DNA of 64,000 nucleotides from JABMOV01 sp964344305 (GTDB lineage: Bacteria > Fidelibacterota > Marinisomatia > Marinisomatales > JABMOV01). Shown here piece by piece: positions 17,262 through 25,927 of the stretch. Position numbers and translations under genes: made by a program. The DNA lies in assembly GCA_964344305.1 (NCBI GenBank), contig CAYFMT010000001.1:169761-233760 (forward strand). Direction: 5' to 3'. Numbering within the stretch: position 1 is the stretch's first letter; each line of letters begins with the position of its first letter. The notes under the pieces are model-generated. The model did no database searches, was not told the origin of the DNA, and was given only the letters and a program-made list of their open reading frames with translations.

Positions 17262-20027
17262 GTGAAGGTTTCTTGGTTAGTCGCAATTCTGATTTTATTT
17301 GGGTACCTGTTTCCGGATAATAATTCACGAAATCACCTGAATGTTGTTTACAACCTGTCCTGTCAGCTTGTAATTCATGAAGAGACGGCTGAGATCATAG
17401 GCAAAAATTCCGTCCACATTTCAAACAGCTGGGATCAGCCATTAGGTGAACTCTATTTTCGATTAACACCGAATGCGCGCGAAACGGGCTTATCTCTGGA
17501 ATCAGTTGAAGCGACTCGCGATATAAGAATTTCCGGTGAAAAAACACCTTACCTGCAACTGGGGTTGTTTCCAGCATTGAAACCGGGTGAGCACATTATC
17601 ATTGATTTCCAATTTTCTACCAGGATAGCCCCATCTAAAGATCCCATGTTATCTCAAATCCGTCAGGATTCCAGTTCGATTCAGGTTCTTGCACAGCATT
17701 TTTATCCAACCCTTGAGTGTTTTCACAATAATGGATGGATGAAAGACCATCACAATGTATCCATTGGATATCCCCAGGCAAAAGGGGATTACAATGTAGA
17801 TATCACTGTCCCGGAAGATATGGATGTTGTATCGGGCAGCCGGGAGAATGAGGTCACCAGTAAACCCGTACGACGGAAATCGTACCGATTTGTGGAAACG
17901 AATGTCAATGAGTTTGCGTTTATTGCGTCTACTGAAACAGAAATGATTGAATCAGAGGATTCGCCATTTTTATTGAGAGCGGCTGTCACGGGTAAAAATC
18001 AACAACCCGTTCTAAAAAATGCATTGAAAATGATTGATCCAGTGTTGCATGTCTACCATGGTTGGTTAGGTGATTTTCCAAAAAATGAACTAACGGTTGT
18101 GGCGTTCCAGGATCTACCCGCCAGGGTTATCTCGTGGAAAAACTTAATTGTTTTTCATCCGGTTTTACTGGATGAGCCCACTATCTCCCATGAACTGGCG
18201 AGGCAATGGTTTGGGTTTTATGTGGGTGCCACAGAACCAAATGAGATATGGTTGAATGAATCACTGGCAGAATTCTATGTGTGGAGATATGAGCAGCGAA
18301 TGCTTGATGAAACCAAAAAAGAGATTCAGAACCAGACGAATGTATTTAAACAGCTGCGATTTCGATACAGGCACATGACACGGGATGAATGGATGCGGGT
18401 CATACTTGAGGTTATGGGAGATCGGGTGGACTATCCGAAATTTGAACCGGGAAAGCATACTCGCTGGGAGACTAGCAGCCATTTGTATTCACAATATGTG
18501 GTAGGCAGTCATGCCCTTCAGATTCTTGAACACACGGTGGGATCCGATGTAATGGATGAGATTGTTGATTTGTATTTGAGCCGGTACAAATATGGATATG
18601 CTGCCACAGATGATTTCATTGATATTGTAAAAGAGATATGCGGCAAGGGAACTGCAGATAATTTTAGGCTGGCCCTTACAACGAATATCCGGCCGGATTT
18701 TCAGATTCGCAGTGTTGAGGGTGAGGAGAAATCTCCCCATCAATGGGAGACAAAAGTAACAACTGAATATGATGGGGACTGGAGTATCCCGGTAGACGCA
18801 CTGGCCATTACTACCACCAATGACAGCCTTCGAATAAAGCAGGTAAATATGGCAGAAAACAAAAGCCTTGTATTTACCAGCAAGGATCCGATCAAGCTGA
18901 TTTTGATTGATCCAGAGAATAAGATGTATGATGCGAATCGATTTAACAATCGCTGGCCAAGGCGACTGATTTTCCGGCCGCTGCTTGGGCGACCATCGTG
19001 GGATGTTTATTCCATCTCTTACAGACCCCGGTTTTATAAGGATTGGTTACAGCACTGGCGCCTTGGGTTAAGGATCTCGGGTGGGTTGGGATTAAACCTG
19101 ATGCCCATAATGCCGGCACTATTTCAAAACAGGTTTAATCTGGATATTACATTTTCTACCGGAATGCCGGAAAATAATTGGGGCGGAAATTTTTCATACA
19201 GCACACCGCTATCATCCATACACCGGATATACTGGAAGACCATGATCGATTATACCTGGCCAAGGAATCGCCAAATCCTATCGCTCATAGATTATATAGG
19301 AGAACCAAGTTATTACCTTACATCAGGCGTTTCTCGTTACAACAGGTTTGTAACGGAAATCCAGCGCGTAGAATATACCGATACACTGACTTATGGATGG
19401 TGGGACAGGGGAATTCAATACCGTATCATTGAAGAGTTTAAACGATTTTATTACTCAGGTGATAGACGATATATGATCCAGGTGTTTGGTCTCCTTGCCC
19501 ACAGTCTCAGAGATAAAGAGGCGTTCAACAGTTCACGGTTTACTCTCGCAGCAGATGGCGAACAGCATTTGTGGGATTGGATTATTGCAAGAGGTCATGT
19601 GGAATTTGGGTTCACCTGGGATAAAAGCAGTGAGGATATTTTGCGATACAGGTTACAGTATCTTCCAAGGATATGGAAAGACCGAAGAGACATCGTGCCA
19701 TTGTATCGTGGTTTTGTCAAGAACCCTGACCTGTGGTGGAACACTGTAGCAGGTTCAGGGTTCAGTTTTGGGTATGAAACAGACTGGTTTGCGTGGCCGA
19801 TGATTTACATGGACCTTGCATTTGTTTCGGAAGAAAGCGGAAGCGTTGCAGACAGGCTCCAATCGCTTACAACATCAATAAACGGGTTTATGGCTGGCGG
19901 TATAGGGATTGAATCGCAATCCCTGTTTGAGCTGGGGGTCTATTTCCCAGTCTGGCTTTCTCACCCACCAGAAGGAGAATCGTTCTGGTACCCGAGGATG
20001 ATCCTGCAATGGGGGTATTATTTTTAA
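17262..20027 (+). CDS. M1-peptidase-like protein with broken zinc motif and C-terminal barrel
   Basis: A 921-residue protein starting at GTG (17262) with a signal peptide (VSWLVAILILFGYLFP). Residues about 20-540 follow the M1 aminopeptidase layout: an N-terminal beta domain, then the zinc-site region. The motif reads HELARQWFGF at 310-319, and Glu333 in LNESLAEF is at the exact canonical distance. The second zinc His (position 314) is Arg, and the GxMEN exopeptidase loop is not recognisable (PARVISWKNLIVFHP). Residues about 580-921 look like an outer-membrane barrel, ending in MILQWGYYF with a terminal Phe. It is probably a non-catalytic surface protein derived from M1 peptidases. CAT/CAC to AGG needs several base changes, so one sequencing error does not explain it. 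Confidence 0.78.
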   Translation: MKVSWLVAILILFGYLFPDNNSRNHLNVVYNLSCQLVIHEETAEIIGKNSVHISNSWDQPLGELYFRLTPNARETGLSLESVEATRDIRISGEKTPYLQLGLFPALKPGEHIIIDFQFSTRIAPSKDPMLSQIRQDSSSIQVLAQHFYPTLECFHNNGWMKDHHNVSIGYPQAKGDYNVDITVPEDMDVVSGSRENEVTSKPVRRKSYRFVETNVNEFAFIASTETEMIESEDSPFLLRAAVTGKNQQPVLKNALKMIDPVLHVYHGWLGDFPKNELTVVAFQDLPARVISWKNLIVFHPVLLDEPTISHELARQWFGFYVGATEPNEIWLNESLAEFYVWRYEQRMLDETKKEIQNQTNVFKQLRFRYRHMTRDEWMRVILEVMGDRVDYPKFEPGKHTRWETSSHLYSQYVVGSHALQILEHTVGSDVMDEIVDLYLSRYKYGYAATDDFIDIVKEICGKGTADNFRLALTTNIRPDFQIRSVEGEEKSPHQWETKVTTEYDGDWSIPVDALAITTTNDSLRIKQVNMAENKSLVFTSKDPIKLILIDPENKMYDANRFNNRWPRRLIFRPLLGRPSWDVYSISYRPRFYKDWLQHWRLGLRISGGLGLNLMPIMPALFQNRFNLDITFSTGMPENNWGGNFSYSTPLSSIHRIYWKTMIDYTWPRNRQILSLIDYIGEPSYYLTSGVSRYNRFVTEIQRVEYTDTLTYGWWDRGIQYRIIEEFKRFYYSGDRRYMIQVFGLLAHSLRDKEAFNSSRFTLAADGEQHLWDWIIARGHVEFGFTWDKSSEDILRYRLQYLPRIWKDRRDIVPLYRGFVKNPDLWWNTVAGSGFSFGYETDWFAWPMIYMDLAFVSEESGSVADRLQSLTTSINGFMAGGIGIESQSLFELGVYFPVWLSHPPEGESFWYPRMILQWGYYF

Positions 20028-20119
20028 TCAAACAACGCCCGATCACAAGAAATAATTAATATAAATACTCTCGATAATTAAATATTTTATAATATTGTAT
20101 AATATATACTAATATTTTC

Positions 20120-20147
20120 TTGAATTAGCTGTCCATTGCGATATATT
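20120..20147 (+). promoter_or_regulatory. Predicted promoter of the lrp-like/glnA pair
   Basis: TTGAAT (20120-20125), a 16-base spacer and TATATT (20142-20147). The ATG at 20157 is only nine bases after the -10 box, so the transcript would be leaderless or nearly so. The preceding 20076-20119 is almost pure A/T and could hold regulator sites. Confidence 0.45.
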
Positions 20148-20156
20148 TTCCCGCCA

Positions 20157-20612
20157 ATGATTGACCAAAAAGATATCCATATCGTGAACCTTCTCCAGGC
20201 AAATGCTCGAATGACGGCCAGTGAAATTGCCACGGAAGTGGGGTTATCCATCCCTGCAACAGCAGAGAGAATTAAGAAGCTAACAGAATCTGATATCATC
20301 ACATCTTTTAGTGCCCATGTCGATGCCAGGGCTCTGGGATATGATCTGACGGCCTTCATTGCAGTCGTAAGCGCATCCTCTGAGCATTATCAGGAGATCA
20401 TTGATTTGGCCAGAGATGAAACCCGCGTGCTGGAATGCCATTCTATCACCGGTGAAGGCAGTCATCTTTTGAAGGTCAGGGTTAAAAATTCGTCGGAACT
20501 TGAAAAGTGTTTACGAGATCTCCAGGCATGGCCAGGTGTCATGAGAACCCAGACAATGATTGTGTTGTCAACCTATAAGGAAACACTGGCACTCAATATT
20601 AAAGAAAAATAG
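20157..20612 (+). CDS. Lrp/AsnC-family transcriptional regulator
   Basis: A 151-residue regulator. The N-terminal winged helix is MTASEIATEVGLSIPATAERIKKL (seen as two halves around residues 18-42). The C-terminal RAM ligand-binding domain includes SITGEGSHLLKVRVKNSSELEKCL. The ATG at 20157 fits the usual Lrp N-terminus (IDQKDIHIVNLLQ); a TTG at 20136 would add seven unlikely residues. It is 14 bases upstream of glutamine synthetase on the same strand, suggesting it senses amino-acid or nitrogen status and controls that gene and itself. The effector is unknown. Confidence 0.9.
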   Translation: MIDQKDIHIVNLLQANARMTASEIATEVGLSIPATAERIKKLTESDIITSFSAHVDARALGYDLTAFIAVVSASSEHYQEIIDLARDETRVLECHSITGEGSHLLKVRVKNSSELEKCLRDLQAWPGVMRTQTMIVLSTYKETLALNIKEK

Positions 20613-20626
20613 GAAGGGAGAAGACC

Positions 20627-21640
20627 ATGGGAAAAATAAAAGCTGAGTACATATGGATGGATGGGCATAAACCCACATCAAAACTACGTTCAAAAACAAA
20701 GGTGATTGATGGACCCATTCAGGACATTTCATCCATACCCAATTGGGGGTTCGATGGATCAAGCACCATGCAGGCGGAGGGAAATTTCAGCGATTGTCTT
20801 CTCAAACCAGTTCGATTTATCCCGGATCCAATCAGGGGTGGGGACAATATTGCAGTGTTGTGTGAAGTAATGAATGCAGATGGAACTGTGCATCCCACAA
20901 ATTCAAGAGCACAATTGAGGGATGTTGCAGAAAAATTCATCGATCATGAGCCCTGGTTTGGCATCGAACAGGAATACACCTTTTTCCAGGGAAGATCACC
21001 CCTGGGCTGGCCCGATGGTGGGTATCCAGCCCCACAGGGACCCTTTTATTGCGGTGTGGGAGCTGATGAAGTATTTGGACGACCCATCGTTGAAGAACAC
21101 ATGGATTTGTGTATAAGGGCTGGGCTTGAGATTTCCGGAGTAAATGCAGAAGTGATGCCGGGACAGTGGGAATTTCAAATCGGACCGCTGGGTGCATTGG
21201 AAGTGGCAGATGAAATCTGGCTCGCTCGCTGGTTACTGTATCGATTGGGCGAAGATTACGGTACATCAGCCACGCTTCACCCGAAACCGGTAGCCGGTGA
21301 CTGGAATGGCGCTGGTGCTCACACAAACTTCAGCACGAAGAAAATGCGTGAAGATGGTGGATACAAATATGTAGAAGAAGCCTGTGAAAAACTTGGCAAA
21401 CGTCACGAAGAACATATTGCCGTCTATGGAGCCCACAATGATGAGAGATTGACAGGATTACATGAAACGTGTTCCATCCATGAATTTCGTTATGGTGTAA
21501 GCGACCGTGGGGCTTCCATTCGTATCCCCATGCAAACCGCCAATGAAGGAAAAGGATACCTTGAAGATCGACGTCCAGCAGCCAACATGGATCCATACAA
21601 AGTGTGTGCAATCCTAATTGAAACAATTTGTGGGGAATAA
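20627..21640 (+). CDS. glnA: Glutamine synthetase, type II (eukaryotic-like)
   Basis: A 337-residue ATP-dependent enzyme joining ammonia to glutamate. Its short length and the motifs AEYIWMDG, NWGFDGSSTMQAEG, WFGIEQEYTFF and GAHTNFSTKKMRE are those of GSII rather than the 440-470-residue GSI or the 700-residue GSIII. It lacks the adenylylation site of GSI, so control is probably transcriptional through the adjacent Lrp-type gene. AGGAAGGGAG precedes the ATG, and a strong terminator follows. Confidence 0.93.
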   Translation: MGKIKAEYIWMDGHKPTSKLRSKTKVIDGPIQDISSIPNWGFDGSSTMQAEGNFSDCLLKPVRFIPDPIRGGDNIAVLCEVMNADGTVHPTNSRAQLRDVAEKFIDHEPWFGIEQEYTFFQGRSPLGWPDGGYPAPQGPFYCGVGADEVFGRPIVEEHMDLCIRAGLEISGVNAEVMPGQWEFQIGPLGALEVADEIWLARWLLYRLGEDYGTSATLHPKPVAGDWNGAGAHTNFSTKKMREDGGYKYVEEACEKLGKRHEEHIAVYGAHNDERLTGLHETCSIHEFRYGVSDRGASIRIPMQTANEGKGYLEDRRPAANMDPYKVCAILIETICGE

Positions 21641-21667
21641 GAACCCCATAGTGACCCAACAAACATG

Positions 21668-21710
21668 AACCTTCCAGCCAATCAGGCTGGAAGGTTTCTC
21701 TCCTTTTTCT
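21668..21710 (+). terminator. Rho-independent terminator after glnA
   Basis: A perfect 12-bp stem (21668-21679 with 21685-21696), a 5-base loop, then a pyrimidine-rich tail containing TTTTT. Confidence 0.9.
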
Positions 21711-21760
21711 TTATACAGAATCTTCGAATCATGTAACTTTTATCCTTGAATGCAACGATT

Positions 21761-22963
21761 ATGTTACGACGTATTATCACCACTCTAATTTTCTCCTTTG
21801 TATCGGCGCAATCGACTTATCCAATTATTCTAATACATGGGTACCTTGGTTGGGGTCGGGAGGAAATGGGACACTATTATTACTGGGGCGGAACACAGGA
21901 CCTGGAAGCAGAACTGGAAGCGGCAGGTCATACAGTATTCACGGTATCCATTGGACCTGTATCATCCAACTGGGAAAGGGCTGTAGAAACATTTTATCAG
22001 ATTAAAGGTGGTCAGGTTGATTATGGGAAGGCTCATGCAGACCGCTGGGGAATTAAACAGAAACCGGAAGGAAAAGTCTACGAAGGTCTCTATCCTCAAT
22101 GGGATTCAGAACACCCTGTACATATTATAGGTCATAGTATGGGCGGTCAGACAGCACGGCTGCTTCAGTATCAACTTCAGACAATCCTCTATCTTGATTC
22201 TGCGCAAACAGAAACAGACTCCTCAGCACTGTTCAGTGATGTCTATTCAGGGTGGATCAAGTCTATCACCACCATCTCTGCTCCACACAATGGAACAACT
22301 CTTTCCAATATTGTCACGCGATCACTGCCTTTTCTGCAAAACTTCATTGGTCTGGCTGCAGTGGTTGGGAATAAATTTTATAATTTCGACCTGGAACATT
22401 GGGGTTTCAAAAGGAAAGAGGATGAAAACTGGATGTCCTATTACAAACGCATGCGGGAGCATCCGGCATGGGATACCCGAAACATCAGCGCCTGGGATTT
22501 AAGTATTAACGGTGCAAGGGACATTAATTCTCTGGTTCAGGCAGATCCAACCATTTACTATTTTTCATTTACGACTACCGCCACACATATTGACTCAACA
22601 ACGGGCTTTCACATTCCAAACAAAGATTTAAACCTCATTTTAAAATCAAAAGCGCGTCGCCTTGGAAGAGAACATGCTTTCTGGCTGGATGGATCCACAA
22701 CCGACTCAACCTGGTATGAAAATGATGGTGTTGTAAATACCCAATCACAACGGGGACCTACTACCGGGGCCAATGGTCCTGACCCCATAGCCGAATATAG
22801 GGAGAATGAACCCTTGATACCCGGACAGTGGTATACCATGCCACCATTGAAGATGGATCACTGGTATGTCATTGGGCATACTGCCGTCAAGGAGGAGGAA
22901 ATGGCAGAAATAAAATCACTTTTCCTGAAGCACGCAGATTTTTTAAAAACACATATTCAATAA
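21761..22963 (+). CDS. Secreted triacylglycerol lipase, family I.5-like
   Basis: A 400-residue alpha/beta hydrolase with a signal peptide (MLRRIITTLIFSFVSAQ) from the ATG at 21761; an in-frame TTG at 21746 is less likely. After the peptide come PIILIHGYLGWGREEM and YYYWGG, then VGP-like SIGPVSSNWERA, GGQVDYGKAHA, and the nucleophile GHSMGGQTARLL with Ser126. These segments match the Geobacillus/Staphylococcus lipase family (I.5), including the region that binds zinc in those enzymes. NDGVVNTQSQ and DHWYVIGH near the end supply the likely Asp and His. Expected to hydrolyse long-chain lipids outside the cell. Confidence 0.88.
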   Translation: MLRRIITTLIFSFVSAQSTYPIILIHGYLGWGREEMGHYYYWGGTQDLEAELEAAGHTVFTVSIGPVSSNWERAVETFYQIKGGQVDYGKAHADRWGIKQKPEGKVYEGLYPQWDSEHPVHIIGHSMGGQTARLLQYQLQTILYLDSAQTETDSSALFSDVYSGWIKSITTISAPHNGTTLSNIVTRSLPFLQNFIGLAAVVGNKFYNFDLEHWGFKRKEDENWMSYYKRMREHPAWDTRNISAWDLSINGARDINSLVQADPTIYYFSFTTTATHIDSTTGFHIPNKDLNLILKSKARRLGREHAFWLDGSTTDSTWYENDGVVNTQSQRGPTTGANGPDPIAEYRENEPLIPGQWYTMPPLKMDHWYVIGHTAVKEEEMAEIKSLFLKHADFLKTHIQ

Positions 22964-22972
22964 GGTTATAAT

Positions 22973-24958
22973 ATGGCAAAACAGCGGATAAAAGTTGAGG
23001 ATTTGTATCGTTTCAAACTTGTTGGAGATCCACAGTGTTCACCGGATGGCTCTCAAACATGCTTTGTTGTGGAAACAATGGATAAAAAAGATAAAGCATA
23101 CTATACGACGCTGTATATGGTGGAAAATACAGGCAGGAAGCCACGTGCATTGACTCATGGAAAACGAAACGATAGAAACCCTCGCTGGGCACCTGACGGG
23201 TCTTGCATTGCATTCTTAAGGAAGAAAGACCATGGGGATCAACTATGGATACTCCCGATGAACGGTGGCGAAGCATATACCCTCACGAACCTGAAGCGTG
23301 GAGCCATTGGCGATATTGTGTGGTCTCCGGATGGAAATTCCATTGCCTTCCTGTATCATCCCATGGGTAAAGAAAAGAAAGTAAAGGATGATGGTTCAAT
23401 TGAAACACCTGTAGCACGGCATATTGACCGCCTCTGGTATCGGTTGGATGGCTATGGTTTTTTCGACAGCGAATACACCCATCTATGGGTGGCAAACGCA
23501 AGAACGGGACAAGCAAAGCAGCTTGTTGACGGAAAATTTAATGACAGTTTCCCGGCTTGGACGCCGGACAGTAAAGAATTGGTGTTTATTTCAAATCGCT
23601 TTGAAGATTGGGAACATCGGATAGAAGAAAACTGTCTTTACCGGGTATCAGCAACTGGCAGTGATGTAATGGAAATCCCTGCACCGGAAGGTCCAAAGGA
23701 AGGGCTGACTGTATCTCCTGATGGTCAGCGCCTGGCATACCTTGGACATCAGACACCTTACCATAGCTGGGGAGCAATCAATTACACACTGAACATTATT
23801 GACATGGATGGCTCAGGACACAAATCTATTGGTTCATCACTGGATAGAACTGCCTATCCGTTAACACTTGGTGACCTGACACCATCCTTTCTTTTGACTT
23901 CACCGGTATGGGCTTCAGATGCGAAATCAGTTTATTACATGATTGCTGGTGAAGGCCGCCAGTGGTTGATGAAAGGAGATATTCAGGGCGGAATTGTTGA
24001 ACGTATTTCTCAGGAAGAAGATGTAGTGGTTTCATTCTCATTTAACAGGGAGAAGACAATCTGTTCATTCCAGAATGCCAGCCTGGATTCCCCGGATGAA
24101 CTCTATTGTATGAATATGGATACTGGAAAAACCAGAAAACTAACGGGTTTAAACAGAGCCTATATAAACCAGAGAGCGTTCCATATCCCAGAAGAAATTT
24201 GGTTCAACAATGGGGATCAAAGGCTTCAGGGATGGCTTGTAAAACCACCTGACTTCGACGCCTCGAAAAAATACCCACTCATATTGAACATTCATGGTGG
24301 TCCCCGTTGCCAGTATGGAAGGACATTTTTCCATGAAATGCTCACCTTTGCCAGCAATGGATATGTGGTGTTGTACACAAACCCACGGGGAAGCCAGGGC
24401 TATGGAATGGAATTTGCGGATGCTATCACTGCCTGCTGGGCTGAGCCGGCAATGGGAGATTTGATGGCGGGAGTTAACACTGTTGTATCCATGGGATTTA
24501 TTGACAAGTCCCGCATGGGAGTAACCGGGGGTTCATACGGCGGATACATGACCAATTGGATTGTCACGCATTCAAATGCTTTTGCAGCAGCGGTGACACA
24601 ACGGAGCGTATCAGATTTATCAAGCATGTTCGGAAATTCGGATATTGGTTGGGATATGCATTATGAGTTTGGTGGTTCACCATGGGATAACCACGACACT
24701 TACAGGAAATGGTCCCCCATCACTTACATCGAGAAATGCCACACACCACTCCTTGTTGTACACAGTGAGCAGGATTTGAGGTGCAATATTGAGCAGGGAG
24801 ACCAAATGTATATGGCACTTAAATACCTGAAGAGGGACACGGAATACGTTCGGTTTCCAGAAGAACCCCACGGGTTGTCACGTCATGGACGCCCAGACAG
24901 ACGGGAAAAACGATTATCTGTCATTATTGACTGGTTCGACAAATATTTGAAATCATAA
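22973..24958 (+). CDS. S9 family serine peptidase (acylaminoacyl-peptidase/DPP IV-like)
   Basis: A 661-residue prolyl-oligopeptidase-clan enzyme. An N-terminal beta-propeller of WD40/TolB-like repeats (PQCSPDGSQTCFVV, PRWAPDGSCIAFLR, IVWSPDGNSIAFLY, PAWTPDSKELVFIS) is followed by the alpha/beta-hydrolase domain. The triad is Ser521 in GGSYGGYMTN, Asp601 in SEQDLRCNI and His633 in EEPHGLSR. No signal peptide is seen, so it probably trims short peptides in the cytoplasm. It follows the lipase gene by nine bases. Confidence 0.92.
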   Translation: MAKQRIKVEDLYRFKLVGDPQCSPDGSQTCFVVETMDKKDKAYYTTLYMVENTGRKPRALTHGKRNDRNPRWAPDGSCIAFLRKKDHGDQLWILPMNGGEAYTLTNLKRGAIGDIVWSPDGNSIAFLYHPMGKEKKVKDDGSIETPVARHIDRLWYRLDGYGFFDSEYTHLWVANARTGQAKQLVDGKFNDSFPAWTPDSKELVFISNRFEDWEHRIEENCLYRVSATGSDVMEIPAPEGPKEGLTVSPDGQRLAYLGHQTPYHSWGAINYTLNIIDMDGSGHKSIGSSLDRTAYPLTLGDLTPSFLLTSPVWASDAKSVYYMIAGEGRQWLMKGDIQGGIVERISQEEDVVVSFSFNREKTICSFQNASLDSPDELYCMNMDTGKTRKLTGLNRAYINQRAFHIPEEIWFNNGDQRLQGWLVKPPDFDASKKYPLILNIHGGPRCQYGRTFFHEMLTFASNGYVVLYTNPRGSQGYGMEFADAITACWAEPAMGDLMAGVNTVVSMGFIDKSRMGVTGGSYGGYMTNWIVTHSNAFAAAVTQRSVSDLSSMFGNSDIGWDMHYEFGGSPWDNHDTYRKWSPITYIEKCHTPLLVVHSEQDLRCNIEQGDQMYMALKYLKRDTEYVRFPEEPHGLSRHGRPDRREKRLSVIIDWFDKYLKS

Positions 24959-24986
24959 CGTGTGAAAACACAGAAGTGGAGAAGAC

Positions 24987-25409
24987 ATGAGCATTACACG
25001 TGAGCAATTAATTGCCGCATTAAACAAAGACCTGGAATGGGAATACGCCGCAGGAATACAATACATCAATCATGCGGCGGTTATGACAGGTCCTGAATAT
25101 GACAGTATAATCAAAGAGCTTGTGGTTCACTCTCAGGAAGAAATGGCCCATGCCATGAGTATTGCTGAGCAAATCGCATTTTTAGGTGGGGATCCGTCAG
25201 TTTCAATAGAAAAAATAGAAACTGCTCCTGATGCCATCACCATGCTTCAGCAGGACTTGAAGGGTGAGCAAAATGCTATTGACAGCTATAAGGAACGTAT
25301 CTGGCAGGCAGAGCAATTACGAGAATATGGATTAAGACGCATTTTAGAAGACATTCTTATGGATGAAGAAGAACATAAGCGAGACATTATGACTGTTTTG
25401 GGTAAATAG
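24987..25409 (+). CDS. Ferritin-like di-iron protein (bacterioferritin family)
   Basis: A 140-residue four-helix protein. Likely di-iron ligands are Glu19, Glu52 with His55 (QEEMAH), Glu94 (GEQNAI), and Glu127 with His130 (EEEH), the Glu/ExxH pattern of ferritin-like carboxylate proteins. It is slightly shorter than classical bacterioferritin (about 155) and the haem-binding Met is not evident. Probably stores iron or protects against oxidative stress. GTGGAGAAG precedes the ATG, and a strong terminator follows. Confidence 0.83.
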   Translation: MSITREQLIAALNKDLEWEYAAGIQYINHAAVMTGPEYDSIIKELVVHSQEEMAHAMSIAEQIAFLGGDPSVSIEKIETAPDAITMLQQDLKGEQNAIDSYKERIWQAEQLREYGLRRILEDILMDEEEHKRDIMTVLGK

Positions 25410-25418
25410 GCTCCACTT

Positions 25419-25455
25419 GTGGCCAGTGGAAGCCCACTGGCCACTCTTTTCTTTC
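25419..25455 (+). terminator. Rho-independent terminator after the ferritin-like gene
   Basis: A perfect 11-bp GC-rich stem (25419-25429 with 25434-25444), an AAGC loop, then TCTTTTCTTTCTT. Confidence 0.9.
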
Positions 25456-25467
25456 TTATATTACCAT

Positions 25468-25488
25468 ATAGTTGTAATATACAACTAT
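25468..25488. promoter_or_regulatory. Palindromic operator overlapping the marR start codon
   Basis: A 21-base palindrome with perfect 9-base arms (ATAGTTGTA / TACAACTAT) around a 3-base centre. It overlaps the first two bases of the marR ATG. Its position and size fit a MarR-family autoregulatory site. A shorter copy of its core recurs at 25913-25925. Confidence 0.7.
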
Positions 25489-25912
25489 GGAATATGGTGA
25501 ACTCCTCAAATCGTTTCTACAGGATCTTCAGGCAATTTTTCGAAAACACATTTCACTGTCAGGTCTGACCCTGCCGCAAATCCTTATTCTTTCCTCTATC
25601 CCGGATGAAGGAATAGATATGTCCACTCTCGCCGTCATTTCTGGGGTAGACAACAGCACCATGACTCGATTGATAGACACAATGGTTAATAAAGGCTGGG
25701 TTGAAAGAACAAGTGATTCCGTGGATCGACGTGCAAAAATTGTCACGCTGTCTCCAACGGGAGAATTACTTCTGGAGAACATTGAATCCCAGATTGATTC
25801 ATTGGGAGATTCTGTGGCTCAGGAAATCACGGAAGATGCGAGAGAAGACATCAAGGAAACATTGCTTACCCTGCACTGGACGTTATCTAAAATCAGATTA
25901 AATAAACAATAA
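25487..25912 (+). CDS. MarR-family transcriptional regulator
   Basis: A 141-residue winged-helix regulator. The helix-turn-helix lies around residues 45-75 (DMSTLAVISGVDNSTMTRLIDTM), followed by the wing (RTSDSVDRRAKIVTLSPTG), whose DxRxK pattern is diagnostic for MarR. The start codon lies inside a perfect palindrome, and a related site immediately follows the stop codon. It probably represses itself and perhaps mutY; the ligand is unknown. Confidence 0.88.
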   Translation: MEYGELLKSFLQDLQAIFRKHISLSGLTLPQILILSSIPDEGIDMSTLAVISGVDNSTMTRLIDTMVNKGWVERTSDSVDRRAKIVTLSPTGELLLENIESQIDSLGDSVAQEITEDAREDIKETLLTLHWTLSKIRLNKQ

Positions 25913-25925
25913 TTGTATAATACAA
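25913..25925. promoter_or_regulatory. Second MarR-type half-palindrome, before mutY
   Basis: TTGTA-TAA-TACAA, the same arms and spacer length as the core of the marR palindrome (TTGTA-ATA-TACAA). It occupies the gap between the marR stop (25912) and the mutY ATG (25928). It is short and AT-rich, so chance cannot be excluded. Confidence 0.45.
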
Positions 25926-25927
25926 AT

